Of a DNA stretch of 64,000 nucleotides, positions 53,600-62,330 are shown in pieces; position 1 is the first letter of the stretch, and the number at the start of each line of letters is the position of its first letter. The translations under genes were made by a program, and so were the position numbers. The DNA is taken from positions 248,001-312,000 of the forward strand of contig NZ_JAIOUB010000003.1 of assembly GCF_019931215.1 (NCBI RefSeq), given 5' to 3'. The DNA is from Alcanivorax limicola. GTDB lineage: Bacteria; Pseudomonadota; Gammaproteobacteria; Pseudomonadales; Alcanivoracaceae. Below the pieces are notes generated by a model, which was given only the letters and a program-made list of their open reading frames with translations, ran no database searches and was not told where the DNA came from.

Positions 53600-53710
53600 G
53601 CGTTGAGCCGGGGTATGCCCTGGAGGGACCTCTTTGGCCATGGATGGCCAAAGCGCGAGCGCCCAGGGATGGCTTGAGCGGTCCCGGAAGGGCATACCCC
53701 GGCTCAACGC
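53600..53710. repeat. multi-hairpin palindromic element with 22-bp inverted arms
   Basis: Arms 53600-53621 and 53689-53710 are perfect inverted complements (22 of 22, starting GCGTTGAGCCGGGGTATGCC). Inside, GGGACC/GGTCCC continue the stem (53625-53630 with 53680-53685). An inner 8-bp hairpin TTTGGCCA/TGGCCAAA (53633-53652) and a GCGC-GA-GCGC hairpin follow. The whole fold is a branched cruciform. It sits 94 bases after the previous element and does not share its arms, so the two are distinct repeat families in one intergenic region. Confidence 0.85.
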
Positions 53711-53839
53711 GCACTGGATGGAGGGTGACCAACTCTGCTGAAGAACAACCCGCTTCCCGGTTGGCACGCAAGCGGCCCTTGCCGGCAAATATTCCCGCTC
53801 ATCCGCGATGAACCTGATTTTGCCGCAGCGGTTACGATC

Positions 53840-55684
53840 TCAGTCGTTCTGCAAGTACTCGGCAAAGCCCTTGTCGTCTTCCAGCGGCAACGGGTGCGCC
53901 CAGCCCGGCAGTCGCACATGGCTGTCGCTGACTTCCAGATCCTGACCGTCGATCACGCCTTCACCGAAGTGGTACACCGGCTTCGTTTGTCCCGCGCTGG
54001 CGTGGGCATCCCAGGCGGCAATATGTGCCCGGGTGCCTTTGACGCGCCCCTGCCAGGTACACAACGCATTTTCGCCATGACGCGCCCGCAGCAACGCACA
54101 GGTGCGCTCCGGCGATAACACCAGCGCGGTGGCATTGTTGCCGCCGAACCCCTTGGCGTTGATCAGCGCAGCATCCTGTTTGCCGGGACGCGTGTGGGCC
54201 TGGCTCAGTGTCAGGCGATCCGCGTGTACGTCCGGGGCTATCTGGTCCAGGGTCGCGATGCCCGGCAGGATGCCGGTGGCGAAGGTGCCCAGTGCCGCCG
54301 CCAACTGATCGCCACCAGCGCTGCCGAGGCTGTGGCCGACGTAGCATTTGATCGCGGTGACCGGCCAGTGGCTGATGCCGAAGGCCTCAGCGATGCGGTC
54401 CAGCACTTCGGATTCTGTCGTGCGGTTCTGTGGTGTGCCGGTGCCATGGGCGTGCACAAATGTGCGTTCGCGCAAGCTCTTTTCCCCCAGCAGTTGCCGG
54501 GCCAGTGCCGCAGCGCGGCCCATGGTCAGGTAGTTGCCCACGCCGGGTGCGGAGATGGATTTCTTGGGGCCGTCGGCGTGTACGAACACGTCCGGCACGG
54601 CGCCGAGGATGTCGGCGCCCAGTTCCAGCGCCAGGGCGTCATCCATGAGGACGGCGAACTGTGCCGATTCGGCGATGGTAAAGCCGGCATTGAAGCCAAA
54701 GGGGCGGCAGGCGCGGCGATGGTCGGCGGTGTCGCTGTTGTCCAGCTGGCGCAGGGTTTCGTCTTCACCCAGTGCGCCCATGGCGCGATAGCCTTCGATC
54801 ACTTCCGGCACCAGCGGTGCTTCGCTGGTGCCGACCACCACTAACCGGCGGCGGCCGCTGCGAATATCGTTGACGCCCAGTTGCAGGTTGTAGAGGAAGG
54901 TGGCGCAGGCGCCAAGCATGCCGCCGGTGCCGCCGGCGGTGCCGAGAATATAGGCGTTGATGAAATCGGCGCTCATGCCACCAAAACCCAATGGCAACTG
55001 TTTGGAGGTGATGCGGCGGCCCAGCGCCGGGCTGCGCAGCACGCCGCCGAAGCCGTTGTCGTCCAGTTGCGACATGGCGCTGGAGGCGTAGACGGCGATC
55101 TCCTGCGGCGCCAGTCGTCGTTGTATCACGGACCAGTCGATGCCGAGCATGCCGAGCATGTCCGAGGCGCCGAACACCGCCATTTGCAGCGCCCGGGGAT
55201 GATGCCGGGAGGGATAGAGTGCGGCCGGGTCGAAGCCGCTGGGCAGTTGCCCGGCAGACTGCACGCGGCTGCGTCGGGTCGCTGGCAGCAACAACTCGGC
55301 ACCCGCCGGGATGGCAACCCGGCTGCGCTTGTCGCCCAGGGGGGTGACGTGCCAACTGGCGGGCACCGGGCTGGGCAAATCCATGTCGCGCATTTCCAGC
55401 ACCAGCGGGGCGCTGGCGCGGGCGTTGACATGAATGCCCACGTTGTCGGCGTCAAACAGATTGTTTTCCAGGCGTCGGATCAGTGTGCCTTGCAGCAGGC
55501 CATCGGCGCCGGGGGCGCCTGGCATCAGGCTGCTGAGGGCGTGCAAGGTGCGCTCCCGCGTGGTGCTATCCAGGGCGTCCATCACCAGGCGGTGAAAGCC
55601 ATGGTGGCAAGCGGTGCGACCAGCGGGGCTGATACCGCCGATGGCGGTGATCACGGGTAGGGCGGACACGGGCAGAGCGGACAA
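53840..55684 (-). CDS. fabY: beta-ketoacyl-ACP synthase, FabY-like
   Basis: The 614-aa product is a ketosynthase of unusual length (typical FabF about 410), matching the FabY group of Pseudomonas (634 aa). FabY starts fatty acid synthesis by condensing acetyl-CoA with malonyl-ACP. The Cys-His-His-Lys set is intact: C260 in GGMLGACATFLYNL, H413 in FVHAHGTGTPQNR, K446 in AIKCYVGHSLGSAGG and H451 in the same motif. The N-terminal 170 residues are an extra region without a recognised domain. The thiolase gene is divergent. A paralogue of FabB/FabF or a polyketide-type role is less likely because of the length and N-terminus. Confidence 0.85.
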   Translation of the reverse strand: MSALPVSALPVITAIGGISPAGRTACHHGFHRLVMDALDSTTRERTLHALSSLMPGAPGADGLLQGTLIRRLENNLFDADNVGIHVNARASAPLVLEMRDMDLPSPVPASWHVTPLGDKRSRVAIPAGAELLLPATRRSRVQSAGQLPSGFDPAALYPSRHHPRALQMAVFGASDMLGMLGIDWSVIQRRLAPQEIAVYASSAMSQLDDNGFGGVLRSPALGRRITSKQLPLGFGGMSADFINAYILGTAGGTGGMLGACATFLYNLQLGVNDIRSGRRRLVVVGTSEAPLVPEVIEGYRAMGALGEDETLRQLDNSDTADHRRACRPFGFNAGFTIAESAQFAVLMDDALALELGADILGAVPDVFVHADGPKKSISAPGVGNYLTMGRAAALARQLLGEKSLRERTFVHAHGTGTPQNRTTESEVLDRIAEAFGISHWPVTAIKCYVGHSLGSAGGDQLAAALGTFATGILPGIATLDQIAPDVHADRLTLSQAHTRPGKQDAALINAKGFGGNNATALVLSPERTCALLRARHGENALCTWQGRVKGTRAHIAAWDAHASAGQTKPVYHFGEGVIDGQDLEVSDSHVRLPGWAHPLPLEDDKGFAEYLQND

Positions 55685-55899
55685 AGCAGCGACTCCAGGA
55701 TCTGTGACTAATGGGTCACGGATTCTAGCGGATCGGCGCCGCTCTGGCAGTTATCCACTTGTCGTAGTGCCGGCTCAAGTGTAACCAAATAACAATGACC
55801 CGCAGGCGGGGCGGGTGTGGTGCGCGACAGGGCCATCCCAAGTACAATCCGGGCCCGAACCCGGCGCATGCGCCGACCGCTGATCAGCAGGAGATTTCC

Positions 55900-57081
55900 A
55901 TGAGTAACGACGCTGTCGTCATCGTCAACGGTGCCCGTACCCCGATGGGGGGCTTTCAGGGCACGTTGGCCCCTGTCACCGCGCCTGAACTGGGCGCTGC
56001 CGCGATCCGCGAAGCGGTGGCTCGCGCCGGTCTGCAGGGCACGGACATCCAGGAAGTCATCATGGGTTGTGTATTGCCCGCCGGCCTCAAGCAGGGCCCG
56101 GCACGTCAGGCCATGCGTCAGGCTGGCCTGCCGGACAGCACCGGTGCCACCACCATCAACAAGCTGTGTGGCTCGGGCATGAAAGCCACCATGTTTGCCT
56201 ATGATTCGATCAAGGCCGGCACCAACGACATCGTTGTCTCCGGTGGCATGGAATCCATGAGCAATGCGCCCTATGTGCTGGACAAGGCACGCAGCGGCAT
56301 GCGCATGGGGCATGGGCAGGTCTATGACCACATGTTCCTGGACGGGCTGGAAGATGCCGAGACCGGTCGTCTGATGGGTTCTTTCGCCCAGGAAGTGTCC
56401 GACAAGCGCGGCATCACCCGCGAGGACATGGACAACTACGCCATCGAATCGCTCAAGCGCGCTCAGGCGGCGATTGATAACGGCTGGTTCAAGGACGAGA
56501 TCGTGCCGGTGACCGTGGCCACGCGCAAAGGCGAGACGGTCGTCGATACCGACGAGCAGCCGGGGAATGCCAATATCGAGAAGATCCCGACCCTGCGCCC
56601 GGCCTTCGCGAAAGAGGGCACCGTGACGGCGGCCAACGCCAGCTCGATTTCCGATGGCGCCTCGGCGCTGGTACTGGCGCGCGAGTCCGTGGCCAGTGAG
56701 CGTGGCCTGACACCCCTGGCACGTATTCTCGGCCATGCGACCAATTCCCGGCATCCGGGTGAATTCACCCTGGCGCCCATTGGCGCGACCGAGAATCTGA
56801 TGCAGAAGATGGGCTGGAGCGTGGCGGATGTGGATCTGTTCGAAATCAACGAAGCCTTCGCCATGGTTGCCATGATGCCGATGCTGGATCTGGGTATCCC
56901 CCATGACAAGGTCAACATCCACGGTGGCGCCTGCGCACTGGGCCATCCGGTGGGGTCCACCGGTTCGCGTATCATTCTGACGCTGATCCATGCCCTGCGC
57001 CGTACCGGTGGCAAGCGCGGCATCGCCAGCCTGTGCATCGGCGGCGGCGAAGCGACTGCGGTGGCGATCGAACTGATCTGA
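55900..57081 (+). CDS. acetyl-CoA C-acetyltransferase (thiolase)
   Basis: The 393-aa thiolase has the acyl-enzyme cysteine C90 in TINKLCGSGMKA, the NEAF motif LFEINEAFAMVAMMPM, GGACALGHPVGSTGSR with the catalytic His, and a C-terminal CIGGGEATAVAIE with the second Cys. Biosynthetic thiolases (PhaA/AtoB-like) condense two acetyl-CoA, and degradative ones act on beta-ketoacyl-CoA. The length and sequence fit the short biosynthetic/acetoacetyl-CoA type. ATG 55900 follows CAGGAGATTTCC. With the FabY-like synthase upstream on the other strand, both enzymes handle acetyl-CoA/acetoacetyl units. No phaBC genes are adjacent. Confidence 0.93.
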   Translation: MSNDAVVIVNGARTPMGGFQGTLAPVTAPELGAAAIREAVARAGLQGTDIQEVIMGCVLPAGLKQGPARQAMRQAGLPDSTGATTINKLCGSGMKATMFAYDSIKAGTNDIVVSGGMESMSNAPYVLDKARSGMRMGHGQVYDHMFLDGLEDAETGRLMGSFAQEVSDKRGITREDMDNYAIESLKRAQAAIDNGWFKDEIVPVTVATRKGETVVDTDEQPGNANIEKIPTLRPAFAKEGTVTAANASSISDGASALVLARESVASERGLTPLARILGHATNSRHPGEFTLAPIGATENLMQKMGWSVADVDLFEINEAFAMVAMMPMLDLGIPHDKVNIHGGACALGHPVGSTGSRIILTLIHALRRTGGKRGIASLCIGGGEATAVAIELI

Positions 57082-57176
57082 TGCCGGCGGGGCGTCAGGT
57101 TTTACAATGGGCCCTGATCCGGTCGTGAAACAGGCCTTGAAAAAGATCGGGTCGCCCCAAGGATTAACAGTCAAGA

Positions 57177-57194
57177 CGCCCGCTGCGGCGGGCG
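57177..57194 (+). terminator. possible terminator hairpin after the thiolase gene
   Basis: CGCCCGC (57177-57183) and GCGGGCG (57188-57194) form a 7-bp stem with loop TGCG. The following T-run (GATTTT) is eight bases away, so termination is uncertain. A CGCTCC-TTC-GGAGCG hairpin lies just downstream before sodB. Confidence 0.45.
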
Positions 57195-57274
57195 CGTGCT
57201 GATTTTCCGGTTTCGCCGCTCCTTCGGAGCGTGCGGAACCTTCATTCATCGATACCAACGTCAGGGGAAATGAC

Positions 57275-57856
57275 ATGGCTTTCGAACTTCCTGCACTGCC
57301 TTACGAGAAGAATGCGCTCGAACCGCATATCTCGGCTGAAACTCTGGAATACCATTACGGCAAGCATCACCAGACCTACGTGGACAAACTCAATGGCCTG
57401 GTCAAGGGCACTGAGAATGAAAACAAGGCACTGGAAGAGGTGATCAAGAGCGCCGGCCCCGGCCCGCTGTTCAACAACGCAGCGCAGATCTGGAACCACA
57501 CTTTCTACTGGAACAGCCTCAGCCCGAACGGCGGTGGTGCACCCACTGGCGCGCTGGCAGATGCCATCAACGCCAAGTGGGGCTCTTTCGACAAGTTCAA
57601 GGAAGAGTTCACCAACGCCGCAGTGAACAACTTCGGTTCTGCCTGGACCTGGCTGGTCAAGAACGGCAACGAGCTGGAAATCGTCAACACCAGCAACGCC
57701 GCGACGCCGATCACTGATGGCAAGACCCCGCTGATCACGGTTGATGTGTGGGAACACGCCTACTACATCGATTACCGCAATGCCCGTCCCAAGTACCTGG
57801 AAGCCTTCTGGGCGCTGGCGAACTGGGACTTTGCGGCCAGCAACTTCGGCGCCTGA
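57275..57856 (+). CDS. sodB: iron superoxide dismutase
   Basis: SodB converts superoxide to hydrogen peroxide and oxygen in the cytoplasm. The 193-aa product matches the Fe-type family from start ([38 protein letters not shown], with His ligands) through [20 protein letters not shown] (His ligand) to [24 protein letters not shown], with Asp and His ligands. The GSAWTWLV and [11 protein letters not shown] segments are normal for FeSOD. ATG 57275 is preceded by CAGGGGAAATGAC. An intrinsic terminator follows the gene. A single metal type (Fe rather than Mn) is inferred from overall similarity. Confidence 0.96.
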   Translation: MAFELPALPYEKNALEPHISAETLEYHYGKHHQTYVDKLNGLVKGTENENKALEEVIKSAGPGPLFNNAAQIWNHTFYWNSLSPNGGGAPTGALADAINAKWGSFDKFKEEFTNAAVNNFGSAWTWLVKNGNELEIVNTSNAATPITDGKTPLITVDVWEHAYYIDYRNARPKYLEAFWALANWDFAASNFGA

Positions 57857-57931
57857 TGCGCGCTGAGGCGCCGCAGCCGCAAGGCTGTGGCGCACAGGAC
57901 GGACATCGCATGTCTGTTCGTATGTACAGAG

Positions 57932-57951
57932 GCCGCCTTCGGGCGGCTTTT
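57932..57951 (+). terminator. intrinsic terminator after sodB
   Basis: GCCGCC (57932-57937) and GGCGGC (57942-57947) pair around TTCG, followed by TTTT. It lies 76 bases after the sodB stop. A second hairpin with GCAA loop (about 57867-57892) precedes it. Confidence 0.8.
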
Positions 57952-58052
57952 CGTTATGGGCGCCGCCGTTTCGCGCGTGCCCGCAGTCTGCTAGCGTAGC
58001 CGACGGCCAATAACAATATAGACAACAACAGCACCAGTTTTCGGAGAAGAAT

Positions 58053-58595
58053 ATGTTCAGGTTGCGGGTGGGATTTCAGAGGCTGTGCAGTGCGGGCGCG
58101 ATGCTGGCGCTGTGCCTGATGGTGGCTGTGCCAGCGTTCGCGGCAAACGACGATGAGGCAACGGCAACATCGGAAGAGCGCCAGGCCATGAACAGCATCG
58201 CCGAAGTGGCCATGCAGACCGCCATGAAAGCCATTCAGGAATCCGGCGGCCTGTACCCCTTTGCCATGATTGCCAAGGCCGATGGCGATGCAAAAGTGCT
58301 GGGTTATCAGGGCACCCAGGAAACCGCGCCGCCGCCGGATCAGTGGACTGCCGCCCTGTTCATGCGCCTGCAACAGATGGCAGAAGAGGAGCCTGACCTC
58401 AAGGTGCTGGTGCTGGTGCGCCTGCATGAGGTGACGAGCAAGCAGGGCGAGAAAGTGCCGGGTATCTGGGCGCAAGTGGACCACCGTGACGCCGAGCCAT
58501 GGGTACTGTTTCTGCCATTCCTGCGCAACGAGGCGGGGCGTCATGAGGTGGGCGAGCTCATCTATTACGCCAGCGAGCAACCGATATTTCCCTGA
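58053..58595 (+). CDS. uncharacterised periplasmic protein
   Basis: The 180-aa product has a signal peptide (1-30, LCLMVAVPAFAAN) and a mature mixed helix/strand region. There is a helical part (EERQAMNSIAEVAMQTAMKAIQESGG), a GLYPFAMIAKADGDAKVLGYQG strand segment, and VLVLVRLHEVTSKQGEKVPGIWAQVDHRDAEPWVLFLPF toward the end. I do not recognise a family. The paired strands with VLV and VLF look like a roadblock- or profilin-like fold; that is a guess. ATG 58053 follows GGAGAAGAAT. The gene is flanked by sodB upstream and the coiled-coil membrane protein gene downstream, both on the same strand. Confidence 0.7.
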   Translation: MFRLRVGFQRLCSAGAMLALCLMVAVPAFAANDDEATATSEERQAMNSIAEVAMQTAMKAIQESGGLYPFAMIAKADGDAKVLGYQGTQETAPPPDQWTAALFMRLQQMAEEEPDLKVLVLVRLHEVTSKQGEKVPGIWAQVDHRDAEPWVLFLPFLRNEAGRHEVGELIYYASEQPIFP

Positions 58596-58735
58596 TCGGC
58601 AAGGCAACTGCCGGGGCCGGGAACCCGCTGAGCGGGTACCGGTCTACGTGCATGCCCTGAAGGGGCGGGCGCAGGTGCTCGTGGCCTGTTAAGCTCTGCC
58701 CGAATCCATTAACTCTCTGCACAGACAGCACGCTT

Positions 58736-59641
58736 ATGAATCAGGATCGCGACCTTCCGCTTGGCAATATCGGTGATGTGCCGCTGGACGACGACCGCCC
58801 CGGGCGCCCTGGAAAACAACCGGGACAGGGCGCTGGCGCCGGTGCAGGGCAGGGCGCTGAGGCTGCAGGCAAGCCTGCCCGCAGGACAGGTGGCGGCGGT
58901 GGCCAGGGGGGCGGCGAGCCGCCCCGCCGTTCGCGCCGTGCCGCGGCGCCGCGCCCCGCCAGTGGCGGTGGCGGCAGTGGTCTCTGGATCGCGGCAACGG
59001 TGGTGCTGCTGTTGATTACCCTCGGGATGGGGGCATTCATGTACCAGGAGCTGAGCGCCGTGCGCGCGCAGATGGATACCCGCATCAGCGAGTCCTCCGA
59101 GCAGCTTGGCAGCCTGGCCTCACAGCTCTCCGCCACCGATGAGAGCCTGTCCCAGTCCTCAGGCAAGGTGGAAGAACGCCTGGCGTTGCACATGAGCGAG
59201 ATCCGTAAACTCTGGGATGTCACGAATGTGCGCAACCGCCGCTGGATCGAAGAGAACCAGAAGGCGCTGAAAGCGCTGCAGGACAAGCAGAGCGCCCAGG
59301 AACGCACTGTCGCAAGTTTGCGCACGGATCTCGCGGAAGCAAAGAAGGCGGCCGAAACTGCCCAGGAACAGGCGGCCTCAGCCCGTCGCGAGGTGCAGCA
59401 AGCGAACGTTACCCGCAACCAGATGCAAACGCAGATCGACCTGTCCCAGGAGACAATCAAGCAGCTGGAAAGCCGGGCAGCGGCCCAGCAGCGCGCCCTG
59501 AACGAAGTGCGCGAGGCGCTGAACGCGGGCGGCGAACAGAATCTGCCAGCACGCTTGAGCGACATAGAATCTGCCATCAACGCGTTTGATGCCTATCGCC
59601 GTGAGGTCAACAATCGCCTGGACGGCCTGGAGCGTCGCTGA
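58736..59641 (+). CDS. single-pass membrane protein with long coiled coil
   Basis: The 301-aa product has an N-terminal cytoplasmic stretch of about 80 residues rich in Gly, Arg and Pro, with RR-rich clusters. A single membrane helix spans about 83-103 (LWIAATVVLLLITLGMGAF), and a coiled coil fills about 105-295 (long Glu/Gln/Ala/Arg helices with heptads such as EQLGSLASQLSATDESLSQ). No enzymatic motif is seen. The topology suggests a structural or scaffold role at the inner membrane. I know no name for it. The ATG at 58739 or the leading codon at 58736 gives the same N-terminus. A G/C hairpin follows. Confidence 0.72.
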   Translation: MNQDRDLPLGNIGDVPLDDDRPGRPGKQPGQGAGAGAGQGAEAAGKPARRTGGGGGQGGGEPPRRSRRAAAPRPASGGGGSGLWIAATVVLLLITLGMGAFMYQELSAVRAQMDTRISESSEQLGSLASQLSATDESLSQSSGKVEERLALHMSEIRKLWDVTNVRNRRWIEENQKALKALQDKQSAQERTVASLRTDLAEAKKAAETAQEQAASARREVQQANVTRNQMQTQIDLSQETIKQLESRAAAQQRALNEVREALNAGGEQNLPARLSDIESAINAFDAYRREVNNRLDGLERR

Positions 59642-59655
59642 CCGACACATGACAG

Positions 59656-59679
59656 CCGGCCCCGTGCGAGCGGGGCCGG
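59656..59679 (+). terminator. hairpin after the coiled-coil gene
   Basis: CCGGCCCCG (59656-59664) and CGGGGCCGG (59671-59679) form a perfect 9-bp stem with loop TGCGAG. No T-run follows, so it is a weaker or Rho-assisted terminator. Confidence 0.5.
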
Positions 59680-59703
59680 TGCCGTTGGCGAAGCAGCCCA
59701 CGC

Positions 59704-59731
59704 TTGCAACATGACCGCCGCCGTTTACAAT
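59704..59731 (+). promoter_or_regulatory. predicted promoter of tRNA-Leu
   Basis: TTGCAA (59704-59709) and TACAAT (59726-59731) are 16 bases apart, placing transcription start just ahead of the tRNA. Confidence 0.65.
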
Positions 59732-59741
59732 GCTCCTCACC

Positions 59742-59826
<85 letters not shown>

Positions 59827-59848
59827 ATCTAGCCCAAGAAGACCTGAA

Positions 59849-59866
59849 GCAGGCCGTTTGGCCTGC
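59849..59866. terminator. hairpin between tRNA-Leu and rnk
   Basis: GCAGGCC (59849-59855) and GGCCTGC (59860-59866) form a perfect 7-bp stem with loop GTTT, lying between the tRNA and the convergent rnk gene. It may end transcription from both sides, though T-runs are short. Confidence 0.5.
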
Positions 59867-59868
59867 GA

Positions 59869-60246
59869 TTAACGGGTCACATTCAATAGCCGCAGATGCA
59901 GAAAGTGTCCCTCATGGGGCCACTGAATGTCGTCACCCGTTTTCAAACCGAGCAAGGCAGCACCGGCAGGCGTCAGGATCGAAATGGCGTCACTGACGGT
60001 CTGTGTTTCGCCGGGTAATGTCAGCACGCGCTCATGTTCCTTGCCGGTGGCGTCGTTACGAAAGCGAGCACGACTGCCGAGGGTCACAACACCTTCCGGG
60101 ATATCGTTCTCGTCGACAATGTTGGCGCGGGCCAGCTCGTCATAAAGATAGTCGATCTGGTCCGAGTCGCCTTTGAAATTATCCAGCACGGCAAAAAGGC
60201 GGTCGCGATCTGTGGTGCTGACGGTAATGGCGGGTAGCAAATTCAT
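59869..60246 (-). CDS. rnk: regulator of nucleoside diphosphate kinase (GreA/B C-terminal family)
   Basis: The 125-aa product has an N-terminal small helical part (ITVSTTDRDRLFAVLDNF, DYLYDELARANIV) and a C-terminal FKBP-like domain shared with GreA/GreB (VTLGSRARFRNDATGKEHERVLTLPGE, SILTPAGAALLGLKTGDDIQW). Rnk binds RNA polymerase and influences nucleoside diphosphate kinase levels and, in Pseudomonas, alginate synthesis. It lacks the GreA coiled coil. ATG 60246 follows AGGAGAACATC. It is convergent with the tRNA gene and divergent from the YbjQ operon. Confidence 0.9.
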   Translation of the reverse strand: MNLLPAITVSTTDRDRLFAVLDNFKGDSDQIDYLYDELARANIVDENDIPEGVVTLGSRARFRNDATGKEHERVLTLPGETQTVSDAISILTPAGAALLGLKTGDDIQWPHEGHFLHLRLLNVTR

Positions 60247-60678
60247 GATGTTCTCCTGACGGATTTACGGGGTTTGAGCCGGAGGCGCCGAACCCCTTTT
60301 TATATCTGGTGTTCGGCGTCAGGAGAGGAAGACAGGGGCATTCGCAGCCAGGGCGCAAGCGCTGACAGTGAGGAGAAAAAACGGGACGCCGATGACGGCA
60401 TTGGCGGTGCGGGATATGTTCACGCTCCGAGATTAACAGAGCCGGTTTTTTTGTCCAGAGTTCTCTTCAGGCCGGTCAGGCCGGATCAAACGAGCACATG
60501 GGTTTGTTCAGTGCAGTTGATTTCCCCAAACTTATCCTGAATATTTGTCCAGTATCTGCTCTCTGGCTGTCTCACAGCCATGTTGCGGCCGTCCCTGACG
60601 TTGCGGGGCTGCCCTGCAGCGAGTGCAAGGTGCGGGGCCGCGTGTGCGGTGGGGGAATCTTTGCAGGGGAAGAAGGGA
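60247..60678. other. intergenic region between rnk and the YbjQ operon
   Basis: These 432 bases hold the leftward rnk promoter and the rightward promoter of the YbjQ operon. TTGATT (60517-60522) and AATATT (60540-60545), 17 bases apart, could be the latter. GGCCGGTCAGGCCGG repeats lie near 60470. The stretch 60250-60480 contains no gene I can support. Confidence 0.4.
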
Positions 60679-61005
60679 ATGCTGATCAGTAATCTTGAAA
60701 TTGTGCCGGGTATGCGTGTGCGGCGGCATCTGGGCTTGATCCAGGGCAGCACCGTGCGGGCCAAGCATGTCGGCAAGGACTTCATGGCCGGGCTGAAGAA
60801 TATCTTTGGTGGCGAACTCACGGGTTACACGGAATTGATGAATGAATCCCGTGAGGCGGCCATGGCCCGGTTGCAGGAGCAGGCCACAGCGCTCGGCGCC
60901 AACGCCATCCTGAATGTGCGTTTTGCGACCTCCACGATCGCCGTTGGCGCGTCGGAAATCCTGGTCTATGGCACGGCGGTCGAGCTGGAGCGCATGGGGG
61001 TATGA
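60679..61005 (+). CDS. YbjQ family (UPF0145) heavy-metal-binding-like protein
   Basis: The 108-aa product matches the YbjQ/UPF0145 family over its whole length. It starts LISNLEIVPGMRVRRHLGLIQGSTVRAKHVGKD and continues FGGELTGYTELMNESREAAMARLQEQATALGANAILNVRFATS, ending in SEILVYGTAVEL. Members form small oligomers; a metal-binding role has been suggested by structure but the function is not established. It heads a four-gene operon. ATG 60679 is preceded by AAGAAGGG. Its stop overlaps the next gene's ATG (ATGA), indicating translational coupling. Confidence 0.88.
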   Translation: MLISNLEIVPGMRVRRHLGLIQGSTVRAKHVGKDFMAGLKNIFGGELTGYTELMNESREAAMARLQEQATALGANAILNVRFATSTIAVGASEILVYGTAVELERMGV

Positions 61006-61478
61006 TGCTGCCCTATGAGTTGATTATCCTGCTGAGTCTGCTGTTGCTGGGCTATGTGTTCGGGCGGTTGGCGGAGCGGCGACACTATCGCTCGATTCAA
61101 GCCAGGGAAGACCAGTATCGGCAGTTGCTGGTGCTGGCTGAACGGCATTTGCCGCCCGAGTATGTGACGAGCCATGAATCTCGCCTGGTGATGGGCAATG
61201 TCGTGGTATCGGTGGATTACTTCAAGATGATGATCGCGACACTGCGTAATCTGGTCGGGGGCTCCATCGGTGCGTTCGAATCCTTGCTGGACCGGGCTCG
61301 CCGCGAAGCCATCCTGCGCATGCAGGAGCAGGCCGCTGCGCTGGGTACGGGCGTCGTCATCTTCAACGTCAAACTCGAAACCTGCCGGGTGTCCGGTGAT
61401 GCCTCCCGCGGTGTAGGTTCCGTGGAAGTCATGGCGTATGGCACGGCGCTCTATCCCCGAGGCAACGCGTCGCGATGA
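61002..61478 (+). CDS. membrane-anchored YbjQ-like protein
   Basis: The 158-aa protein has an N-terminal membrane helix (residues 5-22, YELIILLSLLLLGYVFG) followed by a charged linker and a YbjQ-like domain. The domain is recognisable by the GGSIGAFESLLDRARREAILRMQEQAAALGTGVVIFNVKLETC segment and the closing VEVMAYGTALYP, and it is shorter and more divergent than the partner at 60679. Anchoring the second YbjQ to the membrane suggests hetero-oligomer formation at the membrane surface. It overlaps genes on both sides by four bases. Function unknown. Confidence 0.8.
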   Translation: MMLPYELIILLSLLLLGYVFGRLAERRHYRSIQAREDQYRQLLVLAERHLPPEYVTSHESRLVMGNVVVSVDYFKMMIATLRNLVGGSIGAFESLLDRARREAILRMQEQAAALGTGVVIFNVKLETCRVSGDASRGVGSVEVMAYGTALYPRGNASR

Positions 61479-62326
61479 CACCGCTGCCGGACGGCAATCC
61501 GCGGGTTCCGGAGCACATCAATAACCCGCCGCAGAATGCGCTGCTGGAATTCGGCAGCCTGGTTGCGATGGTCGGTCTGGTCATGGCCGCCCTGACCTTG
61601 CTGCTCGTGCTGCTGGCGGGTTTTCTGGCCCCGCATATCCCGTTTCGCTGGGAAGCGGCAGCGGTGAGCGACTTGCCTGTGAGCGCGCCCTGGCCGCAGG
61701 CGGATGCGGCGCTCAATCAATTGGCCGATGACCTGATGGCGAGCATGGACCCGCCGCCTGCCATACCGGTGCAGGTGCGCCTGATCGATATGCAGATCCC
61801 CAATGCGTTTGCCACCCTCGGTGGCCATGTACTGATCACCCGGGGGTTGCTGGACAGTGTGACGTCAGAGAATGGCCTGGCCATGGTGCTGGCGCACGAG
61901 ATCGGGCATATCCAGCACCGTGATCCGATTGCCGTGCTCAGCCGCAGCGCAGTGATCGGGCTGCTGTGGGCGGCGGTGACGGGCGGCGAGAACTTTGCCA
62001 TGCAGACACTGTTCGGGCAGAGCGGTGGGTTGACCGCCCTGCGTTTCAATCGGGACATGGAGCGTCGCGCGGACCAGTACGCGCTGGACATGTTGGCAGC
62101 GCATTACGGGCATGTGCAGGGCGCGGATGAATTTTTCCTGGCCATGGTGGCGCATCAGAACCTCGCGCATCAGGATGCCGGGCGCTGGCAGGCCTTGTTT
62201 CAATCGCACCCCCTGACCCGTGAACGTATCAAGGCGTTGCAGCAAGCGCTCCCGGCGCAGGGCGAAGCGGAACGGCGACCATTGCCACCGGCGCTGCAAA
62301 AACTGACTCGCCCTGAGGATCACTGA
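61475..62326 (+). CDS. M48 family metallopeptidase
   Basis: The 283-aa product is a membrane-linked zinc peptidase of the M48 family. It has a hydrophobic helix at about 27-52, then a soluble domain with the zinc motif HEIGH at 141-145 (AMVLAHEIGHIQHRDP) and the downstream ligand in MERRADQYALDML (ExxAD). The order and spacing fit M48 (HtpX/Oma1/BepA type). Substrates may be membrane or periplasmic proteins. The C-terminal part (AHQNLAHQDAGRWQALFQSHPLTRERI) is typical of the family's lid region. Start ATG 61475 overlaps the previous gene by ATGA. It is coupled to two YbjQ proteins and followed within five bases by the propeller gene. Confidence 0.88.
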   Translation: MTPLPDGNPRVPEHINNPPQNALLEFGSLVAMVGLVMAALTLLLVLLAGFLAPHIPFRWEAAAVSDLPVSAPWPQADAALNQLADDLMASMDPPPAIPVQVRLIDMQIPNAFATLGGHVLITRGLLDSVTSENGLAMVLAHEIGHIQHRDPIAVLSRSAVIGLLWAAVTGGENFAMQTLFGQSGGLTALRFNRDMERRADQYALDMLAAHYGHVQGADEFFLAMVAHQNLAHQDAGRWQALFQSHPLTRERIKALQQALPAQGEAERRPLPPALQKLTRPEDH

Positions 62327-62330
62327 CAGG

